Shown piece by piece: positions 1-5,473 of a stretch of 5,473 bases of DNA. This DNA comes from Stenotrophomonas sp. (GTDB taxonomy: Bacteria > Pseudomonadota > Gammaproteobacteria > Xanthomonadales > Xanthomonadaceae): contig DMZT01000066.1 in NCBI GenBank assembly GCA_003484865.1, forward strand, positions 1 to 5,473. The letters run 5' to 3'. Within the stretch, counting starts at the first letter, position 1; each line of letters starts with the position of its first letter. Made by a program: the position numbers and the translations under genes. The notes under the pieces are model-generated. The model did no database searches. It saw only the letters and a program-made list of their open reading frames with translations, and was not told where the DNA came from.

Positions 1-345
1 CCGCTGATCGTGATGTCGCCGTTGCTGGCGGAAATGCTGCATCTGCCGCATGACCAGCTGCCGATGTTGCTGGCATCGTTGCTGCTGGGAACGCCGCTGC
101 TGAGCTTGATCGGCGGGGTGGTCGCCGCGCTGACGGTCGGCATCCGGCGCTCTGGTATTCTCGTGGCGCTGCTGGCCCTGCCGTTGTATGTGCCGGTGCT
201 GGTGTTCGGTGCGGGCAGTGTGGCGGCGGTCGCCCGCGGCCAGGACCCGATCGGTGCGCTGCTGATGCTGGGCGCCGGGCTGGTGGTGGCGCTGGTGCTG
301 GCCCCGCTGGCGACGGCCGCGGCGATCCGCATCTCGCTGAGTTGA
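1..345 (+). CDS. ccmB: Heme exporter protein CcmB, C-terminal part (5' end outside window)
   Basis: This is the C-terminal 114 residues of CcmB, read in frame from base 1 to a TGA at 343-345. CcmB is the integral inner-membrane subunit of the CcmAB ABC transporter, whose ATP hydrolysis is needed to release heme-loaded CcmE from CcmC/CcmD. The visible part is almost wholly hydrophobic, with about three membrane segments (roughly residues 23-47, 52-77 and 85-108 of the fragment). It has the family-like stretches LLGTPLLSLIG, ALTVGIRRSG, LPLYVPVLVFG and the terminal AAAIRIS. The family is about 220 residues long, so about half is missing to the left because of the window edge, not a mutation. 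Its place directly before ccmC is the standard System I order. The ATG at bases 13-15 is internal and should not be taken as the start. The call rests on recognised sequence plus context. Confidence 0.93.
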   Translation, partial: PLIVMSPLLAEMLHLPHDQLPMLLASLLLGTPLLSLIGGVVAALTVGIRRSGILVALLALPLYVPVLVFGAGSVAAVARGQDPIGALLMLGAGLVVALVLAPLATAAAIRISLS

Positions 346-468
346 GCGGTATGGCGTACTGTCGGTGGCGTGAACTGCGTTGTGAGCGTCACCTGCCTCC
401 GCGTCAACCGTTGCCGAGCCACTCCACGTCCGTTCCATCGTCGCCCTTCGTTGGATAGCCACTGCCGC
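346..468. other. ccmB-ccmC intergenic gap, no gene supported
   Basis: These 123 bases are the only sizeable gap in an otherwise tightly packed operon. The half next to ccmC is pyrimidine-rich, and no AGGAGG-like site stands before the ccmC ATG. I see no convincing sigma-70 -35/-10 pair and no GC hairpin followed by a T run. Two reading frames cross the gap: an in-frame extension of ccmC from GTG 370, and a 35-codon frame at 351-458. Both use clearly more A/T-ending codons than the flanking genes, so I treat the gap as noncoding. It could carry an mRNA processing site or a weak internal promoter, but nothing in the bases proves this. Confidence 0.6.
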
Positions 469-1233
469 ATGCACCCGATCGTCCGCTGGTTCCACCAACT
501 CGGTTCGCCGCCCACCTTCGACCGCTTTGCCGCGCGCTGGTCGCGGGTGTTCTACCTGGCGGCGGTGCCGGTGCTGCTGGTCGGCATCTGGCAGGCGCTG
601 GCGGTGGTGCCGGCCGACTCCAAGCAGCTGGACAGCTTCCGCATTCTCTATATCCACGTGCCGAGCGCGTGGATGAGCCTGTTCGTGTTCGCGCTGATGG
701 CGCTGTACGCCGCGATCGCGCTGATCTGGCGGATCAAGACCTGCGAAATCCTGGCGATGGCCTGTGCCCCGCTCGGCGCCGGCTTCACCCTGATCACCCT
801 GCTCACCGGCAGCATCTGGGGCAAGCCGACCTGGGGCACCTGGTGGGACTGGGACCCGCGCATGACCACCGAGCTGATCCTGCTGTTCCTGTACCTGGGC
901 GTGATCGGCCTGTACCACGCCATCGAGGACCGTCGCAGCGCCGCGCGCGCAGCGGGCCTGCTGTCCATCGTCGGGGTGAGCCTGCTGCCGGTGATCCGCT
1001 ATTCCGTGGAATGGTGGGGCAGCCTGCACCAGGGCCAGACCATCCGCCTGTTCGGCGAGTCGACGCTGGATGCCAGCATGGCGCTGCCACTGTGGCTGAT
1101 GGTGATCGGCACCAAGCTGTGGTTCGCCGGCTCGCTGCTGGCCAAGGCCCGCGCCGACAACCTGCTGCGCGAAGCCGGCAAGGCCTGGGTCGCCGCCGGC
1201 CCCCGTGCCCCACGGGAGGACAGCCGCCCATGA
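469..1233 (+). CDS. ccmC: Heme lyase/handling protein CcmC
   Basis: CcmC (254 residues) is the polytopic inner-membrane protein that binds heme on the periplasmic side and attaches it to CcmE. The WWD signature spans residues 122-132 ([11 protein letters not shown]). The two family histidines that ligate heme are H63 (in LYIHVPSAW) and H187 (in EWWGSLHQG), matching E. coli H60 and H184. About six membrane segments are visible, near residues 27-46, 62-86, 96-114, 133-151, 160-177 and 204-224. I chose ATG 469 because it gives the usual family length and because third-position GC rises sharply from this codon. The frame stays open upstream to GTG 370 (33 more residues), but that part has unlike codon use and no family resemblance. 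No good Shine-Dalgarno precedes ATG 469; only GGA at 453-455 is near, 13 bases away. The gene ends in an ATGA overlap with ccmD. Confidence 0.95.
   Translation: MHPIVRWFHQLGSPPTFDRFAARWSRVFYLAAVPVLLVGIWQALAVVPADSKQLDSFRILYIHVPSAWMSLFVFALMALYAAIALIWRIKTCEILAMACAPLGAGFTLITLLTGSIWGKPTWGTWWDWDPRMTTELILLFLYLGVIGLYHAIEDRRSAARAAGLLSIVGVSLLPVIRYSVEWWGSLHQGQTIRLFGESTLDASMALPLWLMVIGTKLWFAGSLLAKARADNLLREAGKAWVAAGPRAPREDSRP
1214..1220 (+). promoter_or_regulatory. Strong Shine-Dalgarno for ccmD
   Basis: GGGAGGA lies within the last codons of ccmC, nine bases before the ccmD ATG. It fixes the start of this very short gene, which could otherwise be missed. Confidence 0.75.
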
Positions 1234-1415
1234 CCCACCTGCCCTATGTGATTGCCGCCTATGCCGTGTTCGTGCTGGTGCTGGGCAGCGATGCCATCGG
1301 CTCCTGGCTGCGCCTGCGCTGGGCGCGCCGCCTGGCCGCGCGCCGCCAGCAGCGCCAGCAGGCCCGCGCTGCCGCCGGCAGCGCACCGCCGCTGGCACCG
1401 GAGCTGACCCGATGA
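1230..1415 (+). CDS. ccmD: Heme exporter protein CcmD (small membrane protein)
   Basis: CcmD is a 61-residue membrane protein that associates with CcmC and CcmE and is needed for release of holo-CcmE from the CcmABCD complex. It has a short N-terminus with the family-type pattern [10 protein letters not shown]. One membrane helix follows at about residues 6-25. The cytoplasmic tail is very basic ([17 protein letters not shown], residues 28-44) and ends in an Ala/Pro-rich stretch. Length and charge layout fit CcmD, a family that is poorly conserved outside the helix and the positive tail. The ATG overlaps the ccmC stop (ATGA), is preceded by a strong GGGAGGA, and the gene ends in a second ATGA overlap with ccmE, so translation is probably coupled on both sides. 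The same frame runs open far upstream inside ccmC, but that part is a shadow of ccmC. Confidence 0.9.
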   Translation: MTHLPYVIAAYAVFVLVLGSDAIGSWLRLRWARRLAARRQQRQQARAAAGSAPPLAPELTR

Positions 1416-1873
1416 ATCCGGTCAGGCGTCGCCGCCTGCTCTGGGTGATGCTGCTCGTGCTGGCCTCCGGCCTGGCGACCGCGCTGGTCGCGATGGCCCT
1501 GCAGCGCAATATCGCCTACCTCTACACCCCCTCCGAAGTGCTGCGTGGCGATGCCGGCGATCACGCCCGGTTCCGTCTGGGCGGCATGGTGGTCAAAGGC
1601 TCGCTGCAGCGCGCACCCGGTTCGCTGGATGCGCACTTCGTGGTCACCGATGGTGACGCGACATTGCCGGTGATCACCTCGCGGATCCTGCCGGACCTGT
1701 TCGCCGAGGGCACCGCCGTGGTCGCCACCGGACGCCTGCAGGACGGCCGTTTCGTTGCCGAAGAAGTGCTGGCCAAGCACGACGAGACCTACATGCCCAA
1801 GGAAGTGGCCGACAAGATGGGTCAGGCACATATCAAACACGATGTGCCCGTGCCGGCGCCGGAGACGTACTGA
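1412..1873 (+). CDS. ccmE: Periplasmic heme chaperone CcmE
   Basis: CcmE (153 residues) is a membrane-anchored periplasmic chaperone that binds heme covalently through a histidine and carries it from CcmC to CcmF. It has a basic N-terminus (RRRR, residues 5-8), one signal-anchor helix at about 9-30, and an OB-fold beta barrel from about 35 to 120. The signature loop [12 protein letters not shown] spans residues 121-132. H123 is the expected covalent heme ligand and Y127 the expected axial ligand (E. coli H130 and Y134). This is the common His-type CcmE, not the Cys-type variant of some archaea and sulfate reducers. The flexible tail carries two further histidines (H140, H143) and ends PAPETY. 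The ATG overlaps the ccmD stop, with GGAG at 1400-1403 eight bases upstream. Confidence 0.96.
   Translation: MNPVRRRRLLWVMLLVLASGLATALVAMALQRNIAYLYTPSEVLRGDAGDHARFRLGGMVVKGSLQRAPGSLDAHFVVTDGDATLPVITSRILPDLFAEGTAVVATGRLQDGRFVAEEVLAKHDETYMPKEVADKMGQAHIKHDVPVPAPETY
1861..1864 (+). promoter_or_regulatory. Shine-Dalgarno for ccmF (GTG start)
   Basis: GGAG within the last codons of ccmE lies nine bases before GTG 1874. It supports the GTG that directly follows the ccmE TGA as the ccmF start. Confidence 0.6.
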
Positions 1874-3787
1874 GTGCTGCCGGAACTGGGGCAGATCCTG
1901 CTGGTCACCGCACTGTTGATGGCCGTGCTGCAGACGGTGCTGCCGCTGTGGGGCGCCCATCGCGGCCGCGCCACGTGGATGGCGGTGGCGCGACCGGCGG
2001 CGTACGCGCAGCTGGCGCTCCTGCTTGGGGCGTTCGGCGTGCTGACAGCGGCGTTCGTCACCCAGGATTTCTCGGTGCGCTATGTGGCGGAGAACTCCAA
2101 CTCGCTGCTGCCGCTGGCCTACCGCTATTCGGCGGTGTGGGGCGCGCATGAAGGCTCCCTGCTGCTGTGGGCGCTGGTGCTGGCGCTATGGTGCGGCGCC
2201 GTGGCGCTGTGGTCCAAACGCCTGCCGGCCGAGGTGTCCGCCCGCGTGCTGGGCGTGCTTGGCATCATCAGCATCGGCTTCCTCGCCTTCCTGATCTTCA
2301 CCTCCAACCCGTTCGCGCGGCTGCTCCCGGCGCCGCTGGAAGGGCGCGACCTCAATCCGCTGCTGCAGGATCCCGGGCTGATCATCCACCCGCCGATGCT
2401 GTACATCGGGTACGTGGGCTTTGCGGTGCCGTTCGCATTCGCGATCGCCGCCCTGCTGGAAGGCCGCGTGGATGCACGCTGGCTGCGCTGGACGCGACCA
2501 TGGACCAACGTGGCCTGGGGCTTCCTGACCATCGGCATCGCACTGGGCAGCTGGTGGGCGTATTACGAACTGGGCTGGGGCGGCTGGTGGTTCTGGGATC
2601 CGGTCGAAAACGCCAGCTTCATGCCGTGGCTGGCCGGTGCGGCGCTGATCCACTCGCAGGCGGTCACTGAAAAGCGCGGCAGCTTCGCCAGCTGGACGCT
2701 GCTGCTGGCCATCGCCGCATTCGCGCTGTCACTGCTCGGCACCTTCCTGGTCCGCTCGGGCGTGCTGACCAGCGTGCATTCGTTCGCGGCCGATCCTTCG
2801 CGCGGCACCTTCATCCTGATTTTCCTGGCCCTGGTGATCGGCGGCGCGCTGCTGCTGTACGCGCTGCGGGCCGGCGCGCTGACCAGCGAGGATCCGCGCC
2901 GCGGCTTCCTGCCGACCTCGCGCGAGACCCTGCTGCTGGCCAACAACCTGCTGCTCGCCGCCGCCTGCGGCATGGTTCTGCTGGGCACGCTGTATCCCCT
3001 GCTGGCCGATGCCTTGGGCCTGGGCAAGGTCTCGGTCGGGCCGCCCTACTTCGGCACGCTGTTCGTGGTGCTGATGGCACCGCTGGTAGCACTGCTGCCG
3101 TTCGGGCCGCTGGTCAACTGGCAGCGCGACCAGGCCTCGCGGCGGTTGGCGATGCTGGCACCGTGGGCCGGGCTGGCCCTGCTGCTGGGCGTGATCGCGT
3201 ACTTCATGGCGCCGCAGGGCGCGTTGAAGACCGCCGCCGGCGTGACCGGTGCGGCCTGGGTCGCGTTCGGTACCGGGCGTTTCGTCTGGACCCGCCTGCG
3301 CGGCAATGGCAGGTTCACTGCCGAGATGGTCGGCATGCTGCTGGCCCATGGTGGGGTGGCCGTGTTCCTGGCCGGCGCGCTGCTGGTCGAAGCCTTGAAC
3401 GTGCAGCGCGAAGTCGCGCTCGCCCCCGGGCAGTCGCTGGTGGTGGGCACCTATGAAGTGCGCTTCGAAGGCGTGGACCATCAACAGGGCCCGAATTACG
3501 TCGCCGATCGCGGGCACCTGCGCGTGCTTCAGCACGACCGCGAACTGGCCCTGCTGCATCCGGAAAAACGCCTGTACGCCAGTGGCGGACAGGTGATGAC
3601 CGAGGCCGGCATCCACGCCCGCCTCAACGGTGATGTTTACGTGGCACTCGGCGAGTCGCTGGGCAACAATGCATGGGCCGTGCGCGTGCACATCAAACCG
3701 TTCGTCCGCTGGATCTGGCTGGGCGCGCTGCTGATGGCACTGGGTGGCTTCGTCACCGCCGCCGATCGTCGTTTCCGTCGTCCCTAG
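1874..3787 (+). CDS. ccmF: Cytochrome c heme lyase subunit CcmF
   Basis: CcmF (637 residues, close to the usual 640-660) is a large polytopic inner-membrane protein of the heme-handling superfamily. With CcmH and CcmI it takes heme from holo-CcmE and ligates it to the apocytochrome CxxCH motif; E. coli CcmF also contains a structural heme b. The WWD domain is at residues 235-247 (WGGWWFWDPVENA). The four conserved histidines are H172 (LIIHPPMLY), H260 (LIHSQAVTE), H302 (TSVHSFAADP) and H492 (LLAHGGVAV), corresponding to E. coli H173, H261, H303 and H491. Other family blocks are VWGAHEGSLLLW (88-99), EGRDLNPLLQDPG (156-168) and the C-terminal KPFVRWIWLGALLMALGG. A soluble periplasmic domain occupies about 508-608. 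The GTG start gives MLPELG, which aligns with the E. coli N-terminus, and follows the ccmE TGA with no gap. The TAG stop is part of the ccmG ribosome-binding site. Confidence 0.97.
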   Translation: MLPELGQILLVTALLMAVLQTVLPLWGAHRGRATWMAVARPAAYAQLALLLGAFGVLTAAFVTQDFSVRYVAENSNSLLPLAYRYSAVWGAHEGSLLLWALVLALWCGAVALWSKRLPAEVSARVLGVLGIISIGFLAFLIFTSNPFARLLPAPLEGRDLNPLLQDPGLIIHPPMLYIGYVGFAVPFAFAIAALLEGRVDARWLRWTRPWTNVAWGFLTIGIALGSWWAYYELGWGGWWFWDPVENASFMPWLAGAALIHSQAVTEKRGSFASWTLLLAIAAFALSLLGTFLVRSGVLTSVHSFAADPSRGTFILIFLALVIGGALLLYALRAGALTSEDPRRGFLPTSRETLLLANNLLLAAACGMVLLGTLYPLLADALGLGKVSVGPPYFGTLFVVLMAPLVALLPFGPLVNWQRDQASRRLAMLAPWAGLALLLGVIAYFMAPQGALKTAAGVTGAAWVAFGTGRFVWTRLRGNGRFTAEMVGMLLAHGGVAVFLAGALLVEALNVQREVALAPGQSLVVGTYEVRFEGVDHQQGPNYVADRGHLRVLQHDRELALLHPEKRLYASGGQVMTEAGIHARLNGDVYVALGESLGNNAWAVRVHIKPFVRWIWLGALLMALGGFVTAADRRFRRP

Positions 3788-3790
3788 GAG
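3785..3790 (+). promoter_or_regulatory. ccmG Shine-Dalgarno that contains the ccmF stop codon
   Basis: TAGGAG includes the TAG stop of ccmF and ends six bases before the ccmG GTG. A ribosome stopping on ccmF therefore covers the ccmG initiation site, which suggests translational coupling. It also settles GTG 3797 as the ccmG start. Confidence 0.75.
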
Positions 3791-3796
3791 TTTCCC

Positions 3797-4402
3797 GTGT
3801 CCGATCCCCGCCCCGCCTCCCGTCCGCTGCCGCCCGTGGCCATCGTCATCGGGGTGCTGTTCTTCTTCGGGCTGTTGGGGCTGATGATCTACGGGGTGAT
3901 GAAATCCGGTGCGCCGGACCGCGATGTCCTGCCCTCGGCACTGATCGGCAAGCCCGCACCGGCCTTCGAACTGCCGGTGCTGCACGATCCGCACATCAAG
4001 GTCAGCAGCACCGAACTGCGCGGCGCCCCCTACGTGCTCAACGTCTGGGGCAGCTGGTGCGCGGCCTGCCGCGACGAACATCCGATCCTGACCAGATTCG
4101 CCGAAACCAAGCGCGTGCGCGTGATCGGCTACAACTGGAAGGACGAGCCGGCTGATGCCCTGCGTTGGCTGGAACAACTTGGCAATCCGTTCGTGCTGGT
4201 GCTGAGCGACATCGAAGGCCGCACCGCGATCGACTGGGGCGTCACCGCCGCGCCGGAGACCTTCCTGGTTGACGCCAGTGGCGTGGTGCGCTGGAAGTAC
4301 AGTGGCGCGCTCAGCCAGCGCGTCATCGATACCCAGCTGATTCCGGAACTGGAAAAGGTGGAGCGTGCCAATGCCCAGCCGCAGCTGCCCGCCTCGCCGT
4401 AA
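3797..4402 (+). CDS. ccmG: Thiol:disulfide interchange protein CcmG (DsbE), thioredoxin fold
   Basis: CcmG (201 residues) is a membrane-anchored periplasmic thioredoxin-like protein. It receives electrons from DsbD/CcdA and reduces CcmH and/or the apocytochrome cysteines before heme attachment. It has a Pro-rich cytoplasmic N-terminus (2-13), one uncleaved signal-anchor helix (about 14-34), and a thioredoxin fold from about 50 to 190. The active site is WCAAC at residues 87-91 (C88 and C91), followed by RDEHP, whose acidic residue is typical of the CcmG subfamily. The cis-proline region is GVTAAPETFLVD (148-159, P153), matching the CcmG GxxxxPETF signature. The CAAC dipeptide differs from the CPTC of E. 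coli CcmG. The start is GTG, supported by TAGGAG six bases upstream. The last 32 bases probably overlap ccmH. Confidence 0.95.
   Translation: MSDPRPASRPLPPVAIVIGVLFFFGLLGLMIYGVMKSGAPDRDVLPSALIGKPAPAFELPVLHDPHIKVSSTELRGAPYVLNVWGSWCAACRDEHPILTRFAETKRVRVIGYNWKDEPADALRWLEQLGNPFVLVLSDIEGRTAIDWGVTAAPETFLVDASGVVRWKYSGALSQRVIDTQLIPELEKVERANAQPQLPASP
4357..4363 (+). promoter_or_regulatory. Probable Shine-Dalgarno for ccmH inside ccmG
   Basis: GGTGGAG (preceded by AA) lies within the ccmG coding sequence, seven bases before ATG 4371. The alternative ccmH ATG at 4407 has only ACCGG directly before it, so this site favours the upstream start. Confidence 0.5.
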
Positions 4403-4853
4403 CCGGATGCTCCGCCAGGTCGGCGTGGCGCTGATCGCGCTGACGCTGTCCATGGCCTCGCCGGTGATGGCGCAGGCCGTCTCCGACCCGACCCCGTTGC
4501 AGTATCGCGATGCCGCCGAGGAAGCCCGCTTCCACGCGCTGGCCGCCGAGCTGCGCTGCGTGCAATGCCAGAACCAATCGCTGGCCGATTCCAATGCGCA
4601 GATCGCACATGACCTGCGCCGCGAGGTGCTGGTGCTGATGCAGCAGGGCAACAGCGACGCACAGATCAAGCAGTTCCTGGTCGACCGTTATGGCGAGTTC
4701 GTGCTGTACCGGCCACCGATGGAGGCACGCAATGCGCTGCTCTGGTTCGGCCCACCGGTGGCGTTGCTGCTCGGCGCGGGCGTGCTGATCTGGGTGGTGC
4801 GTCGGCGCAGCCGCGGGATCGAACCGATGGACAAGAGCGAGGAGCGCTGGTGA
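4371..4853 (+). CDS. ccmH: Cytochrome c biogenesis thiol-reductase CcmH (short, LRCxxCQ type)
   Basis: CcmH is a periplasmic, membrane-anchored thiol-disulfide protein that acts with CcmG on the apocytochrome CxxCH cysteines and is part of the CcmFHI ligation complex. With the start at 4371 it has 160 residues. A signal peptide ends near AQA (residues 34-36), followed by the three-helix CcmH fold. The LRCVQCQNQS active site is at 61-70 (C63, C66), with LADSNAQIAHDLR after it and the conserved FLVDRYGEFVLYRPP at about 102-116. One membrane helix follows (about 123-143), then a short charged cytoplasmic tail. This is the short form with the TPR part encoded separately by ccmI; E. coli CcmH fuses both. 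The start is uncertain: ATG 4371 has a good Shine-Dalgarno but a long n-region and a 32-base overlap with ccmG. ATG 4407, four bases after the ccmG stop, gives 148 residues and a more usual signal peptide (MLRQ then a hydrophobic core). Confidence 0.94.
   Translation: MPSRSCPPRRNRMLRQVGVALIALTLSMASPVMAQAVSDPTPLQYRDAAEEARFHALAAELRCVQCQNQSLADSNAQIAHDLRREVLVLMQQGNSDAQIKQFLVDRYGEFVLYRPPMEARNALLWFGPPVALLLGAGVLIWVVRRRSRGIEPMDKSEERW
4840..4844 (+). promoter_or_regulatory. Shine-Dalgarno for ccmI
   Basis: AGGAG lies in the last codons of ccmH, five bases before GTG 4850. The next in-frame start, ATG 4862, would be 17 bases away, so the GTG that overlaps the ccmH stop is preferred. Confidence 0.65.
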
Positions 4854-5473
4854 GCCTTTGGATGGCCCTGAGTGCCGCGGTGGTCGCGGCGGCCGTTGCC
4901 GCATGCGTACTGTGGCCGCTGCGTGCGGGCGGCCAACACCGTCCCTTCGTGATCGCGATGCTGGCCCTTGGGTTGGCCGGTGGCGCGTTGTACCTGCTGG
5001 TCGGCACGCCGGATGCCGCCGAGCGGACGGCGGCCAGTAACGAACCCGCCACACTGGAAGATGGCGTGCAGGCGCTGGAAGAGGCGCTGGCGAAAGACCC
5101 GCAACGCGCCGATGGCTGGGCCCTGCTCGGCCGCTCGCAACTGGCGCTGGGCAAGCTCGCCGAGGCCACGGCCGCGTTCGACCGCGCGGTGCAACTCGCC
5201 CCGGACGACCCCGGCGTGCTGGTCGAAGCGGCACAGGCGCGCGCCCAGGCCGCACCCGGCAAACAGTTCGACGACCAGGCCCTGCAATGGCTGCGCCACG
5301 CCAACGCACTCGCGCCGGAGAGCGAACGCGCCGGCTGGCTGATCGGCATTGCCCTGCGCCAGCGCGGGCAGGACGCCGAGGCGGTAGCCGCCTGGGAAGC
5401 ACTGCTGCCCCGCCTGGAGCCGGGTGCGGCGCGCGCGTTGCGCGAGCTGATCGCCATCGCCCGCGGCGCTGCC
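4850..5473 (+). CDS. ccmI: CcmI-like TPR protein, apocytochrome c chaperone (3' end outside window)
   Basis: The frame is open from GTG 4850 to the last base (208 codons, no stop), so the gene is cut by the window edge. CcmI holds apocytochromes c in the periplasm and delivers them to CcmF/CcmH. Two membrane helices are visible (residues 5-22 and 33-52), joined by a very short basic loop, so the C-terminal part is periplasmic. From about residue 68 helical TPR-like repeats follow. The clearest unit is GWALLGRSQLALGKLAEATA (89-108) plus AFDRAVQLAPDDP (109-121), and a later one is GWLIGIALRQRGQDAEAVAA (162-181) plus WEALLPRLEP. This resembles the C-terminal TPR half of E. coli CcmH, including the EAVAAWE block, and NrfG. 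The GTG overlaps the ccmH TGA (GTGA), with AGGAG five bases upstream. The symbol rests on the fold plus position; some annotations would call it a TPR-domain ccm protein. Confidence 0.88.
   Translation, partial: MSLWMALSAAVVAAAVAACVLWPLRAGGQHRPFVIAMLALGLAGGALYLLVGTPDAAERTAASNEPATLEDGVQALEEALAKDPQRADGWALLGRSQLALGKLAEATAAFDRAVQLAPDDPGVLVEAAQARAQAAPGKQFDDQALQWLRHANALAPESERAGWLIGIALRQRGQDAEAVAAWEALLPRLEPGAARALRELIAIARGAA

Noticed and set aside
381..392. GTGA-GCG-TCAC inverted repeat in the ccmB-ccmC gap, resembling half of a CRP/Clp-type site
   Set aside because: The arms are only four bases and the spacing is three instead of the six of TGTGA-N6-TCACA. There is no promoter next to it, so a chance palindrome is most likely.
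411..458. Possible -35 TTGCCG with GATAG-like downstream bases before ccmC
   Set aside because: No -10 hexamer stands at the right spacing; the match is no better than chance.
669..1229. Long + strand upstream extension of the ccmD frame inside ccmC
   Set aside because: It overlaps the well-supported ccmC completely and reads as Arg/Pro/Asp-rich shadow sequence. Only the part from ATG 1230 has the CcmD pattern and a ribosome-binding site.
1259..2149. 296-codon minus-strand frame opposite ccmD, ccmE and the start of ccmF
   Set aside because: Same shadow effect: His/Arg/Gln-rich product with no family resemblance, opposite genes with diagnostic motifs.
2729..4669. Very long (646-codon) open frame on the minus strand opposite ccmF, ccmG and part of ccmH
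   Set aside because: In GC-rich DNA with strong third-position GC the antisense frames stay open by chance. The product is low-complexity, rich in Gln, His, Arg and Gly, with no recognisable domain, and the + strand is fully explained by ccm genes.
4323..5402. 359-codon minus-strand frame opposite ccmH and ccmI
   Set aside because: Arg/Pro/Ala-rich antisense shadow of two well-supported genes; no domain or membrane pattern.
1..5473. A novel or accessory system, mobile element, or CRISPR array in the window
   Set aside because: All but about 130 bases are explained by core System I cytochrome c maturation genes in standard order, with even base composition, no repeats in array form, and no transposase or integrase.

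Overview
This window holds most of a cytochrome c maturation (ccm, System I) operon. All genes lie on the + strand, and the order is ccmB(3' part)-ccmC-ccmD-ccmE-ccmF-ccmG-ccmH-ccmI(5' part). The sequence is GC-rich with strong G/C preference at third codon positions. System I, the split ccmH/ccmI arrangement and the protein sequences suggest a high-GC gammaproteobacterium. The Xanthomonadaceae (Stenotrophomonas/Xanthomonas/Lysobacter type) are my best guess from general resemblance; I could not run a search.

Layout: 1-345 is the C-terminal half of CcmB. It is followed by the only real gap (346-468), which has no convincing gene or promoter. From 469 to the right edge the genes are packed almost without spacing. 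ccmC/ccmD and ccmD/ccmE overlap through ATGA. ccmE and ccmF abut as TGA-GTG. The ccmF stop codon lies inside the ccmG Shine-Dalgarno. ccmH probably starts inside the end of ccmG. ccmH/ccmI overlap through GTGA. ccmI is open at the right edge, so its end and any later genes are outside the window. ccmA and the start of ccmB would be expected to the left.

How the genes work together, from established knowledge of System I: CcmB (with CcmA, not seen) is the membrane part of an ABC transporter whose ATPase activity releases holo-CcmE. CcmC, with its WWD domain and two heme-ligand histidines, loads heme onto the conserved His of CcmE, helped by small CcmD. CcmG (CxxC thioredoxin fold) and CcmH (LRCxxCQ) keep the apocytochrome CxxCH cysteines reduced. 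CcmI (TPR) holds the apocytochrome. CcmF with CcmH/CcmI takes heme from CcmE and ligates it to the apocytochrome. Every diagnostic residue I looked for in the complete genes is present, so the system looks intact.

I see no mobile element, CRISPR array, tRNA/rRNA or novel system. The points worth a second look are modest: the ccmB-ccmC gap, the ccmH start, the CAAC active site of CcmG, and the very short cytoplasmic loop of CcmI.
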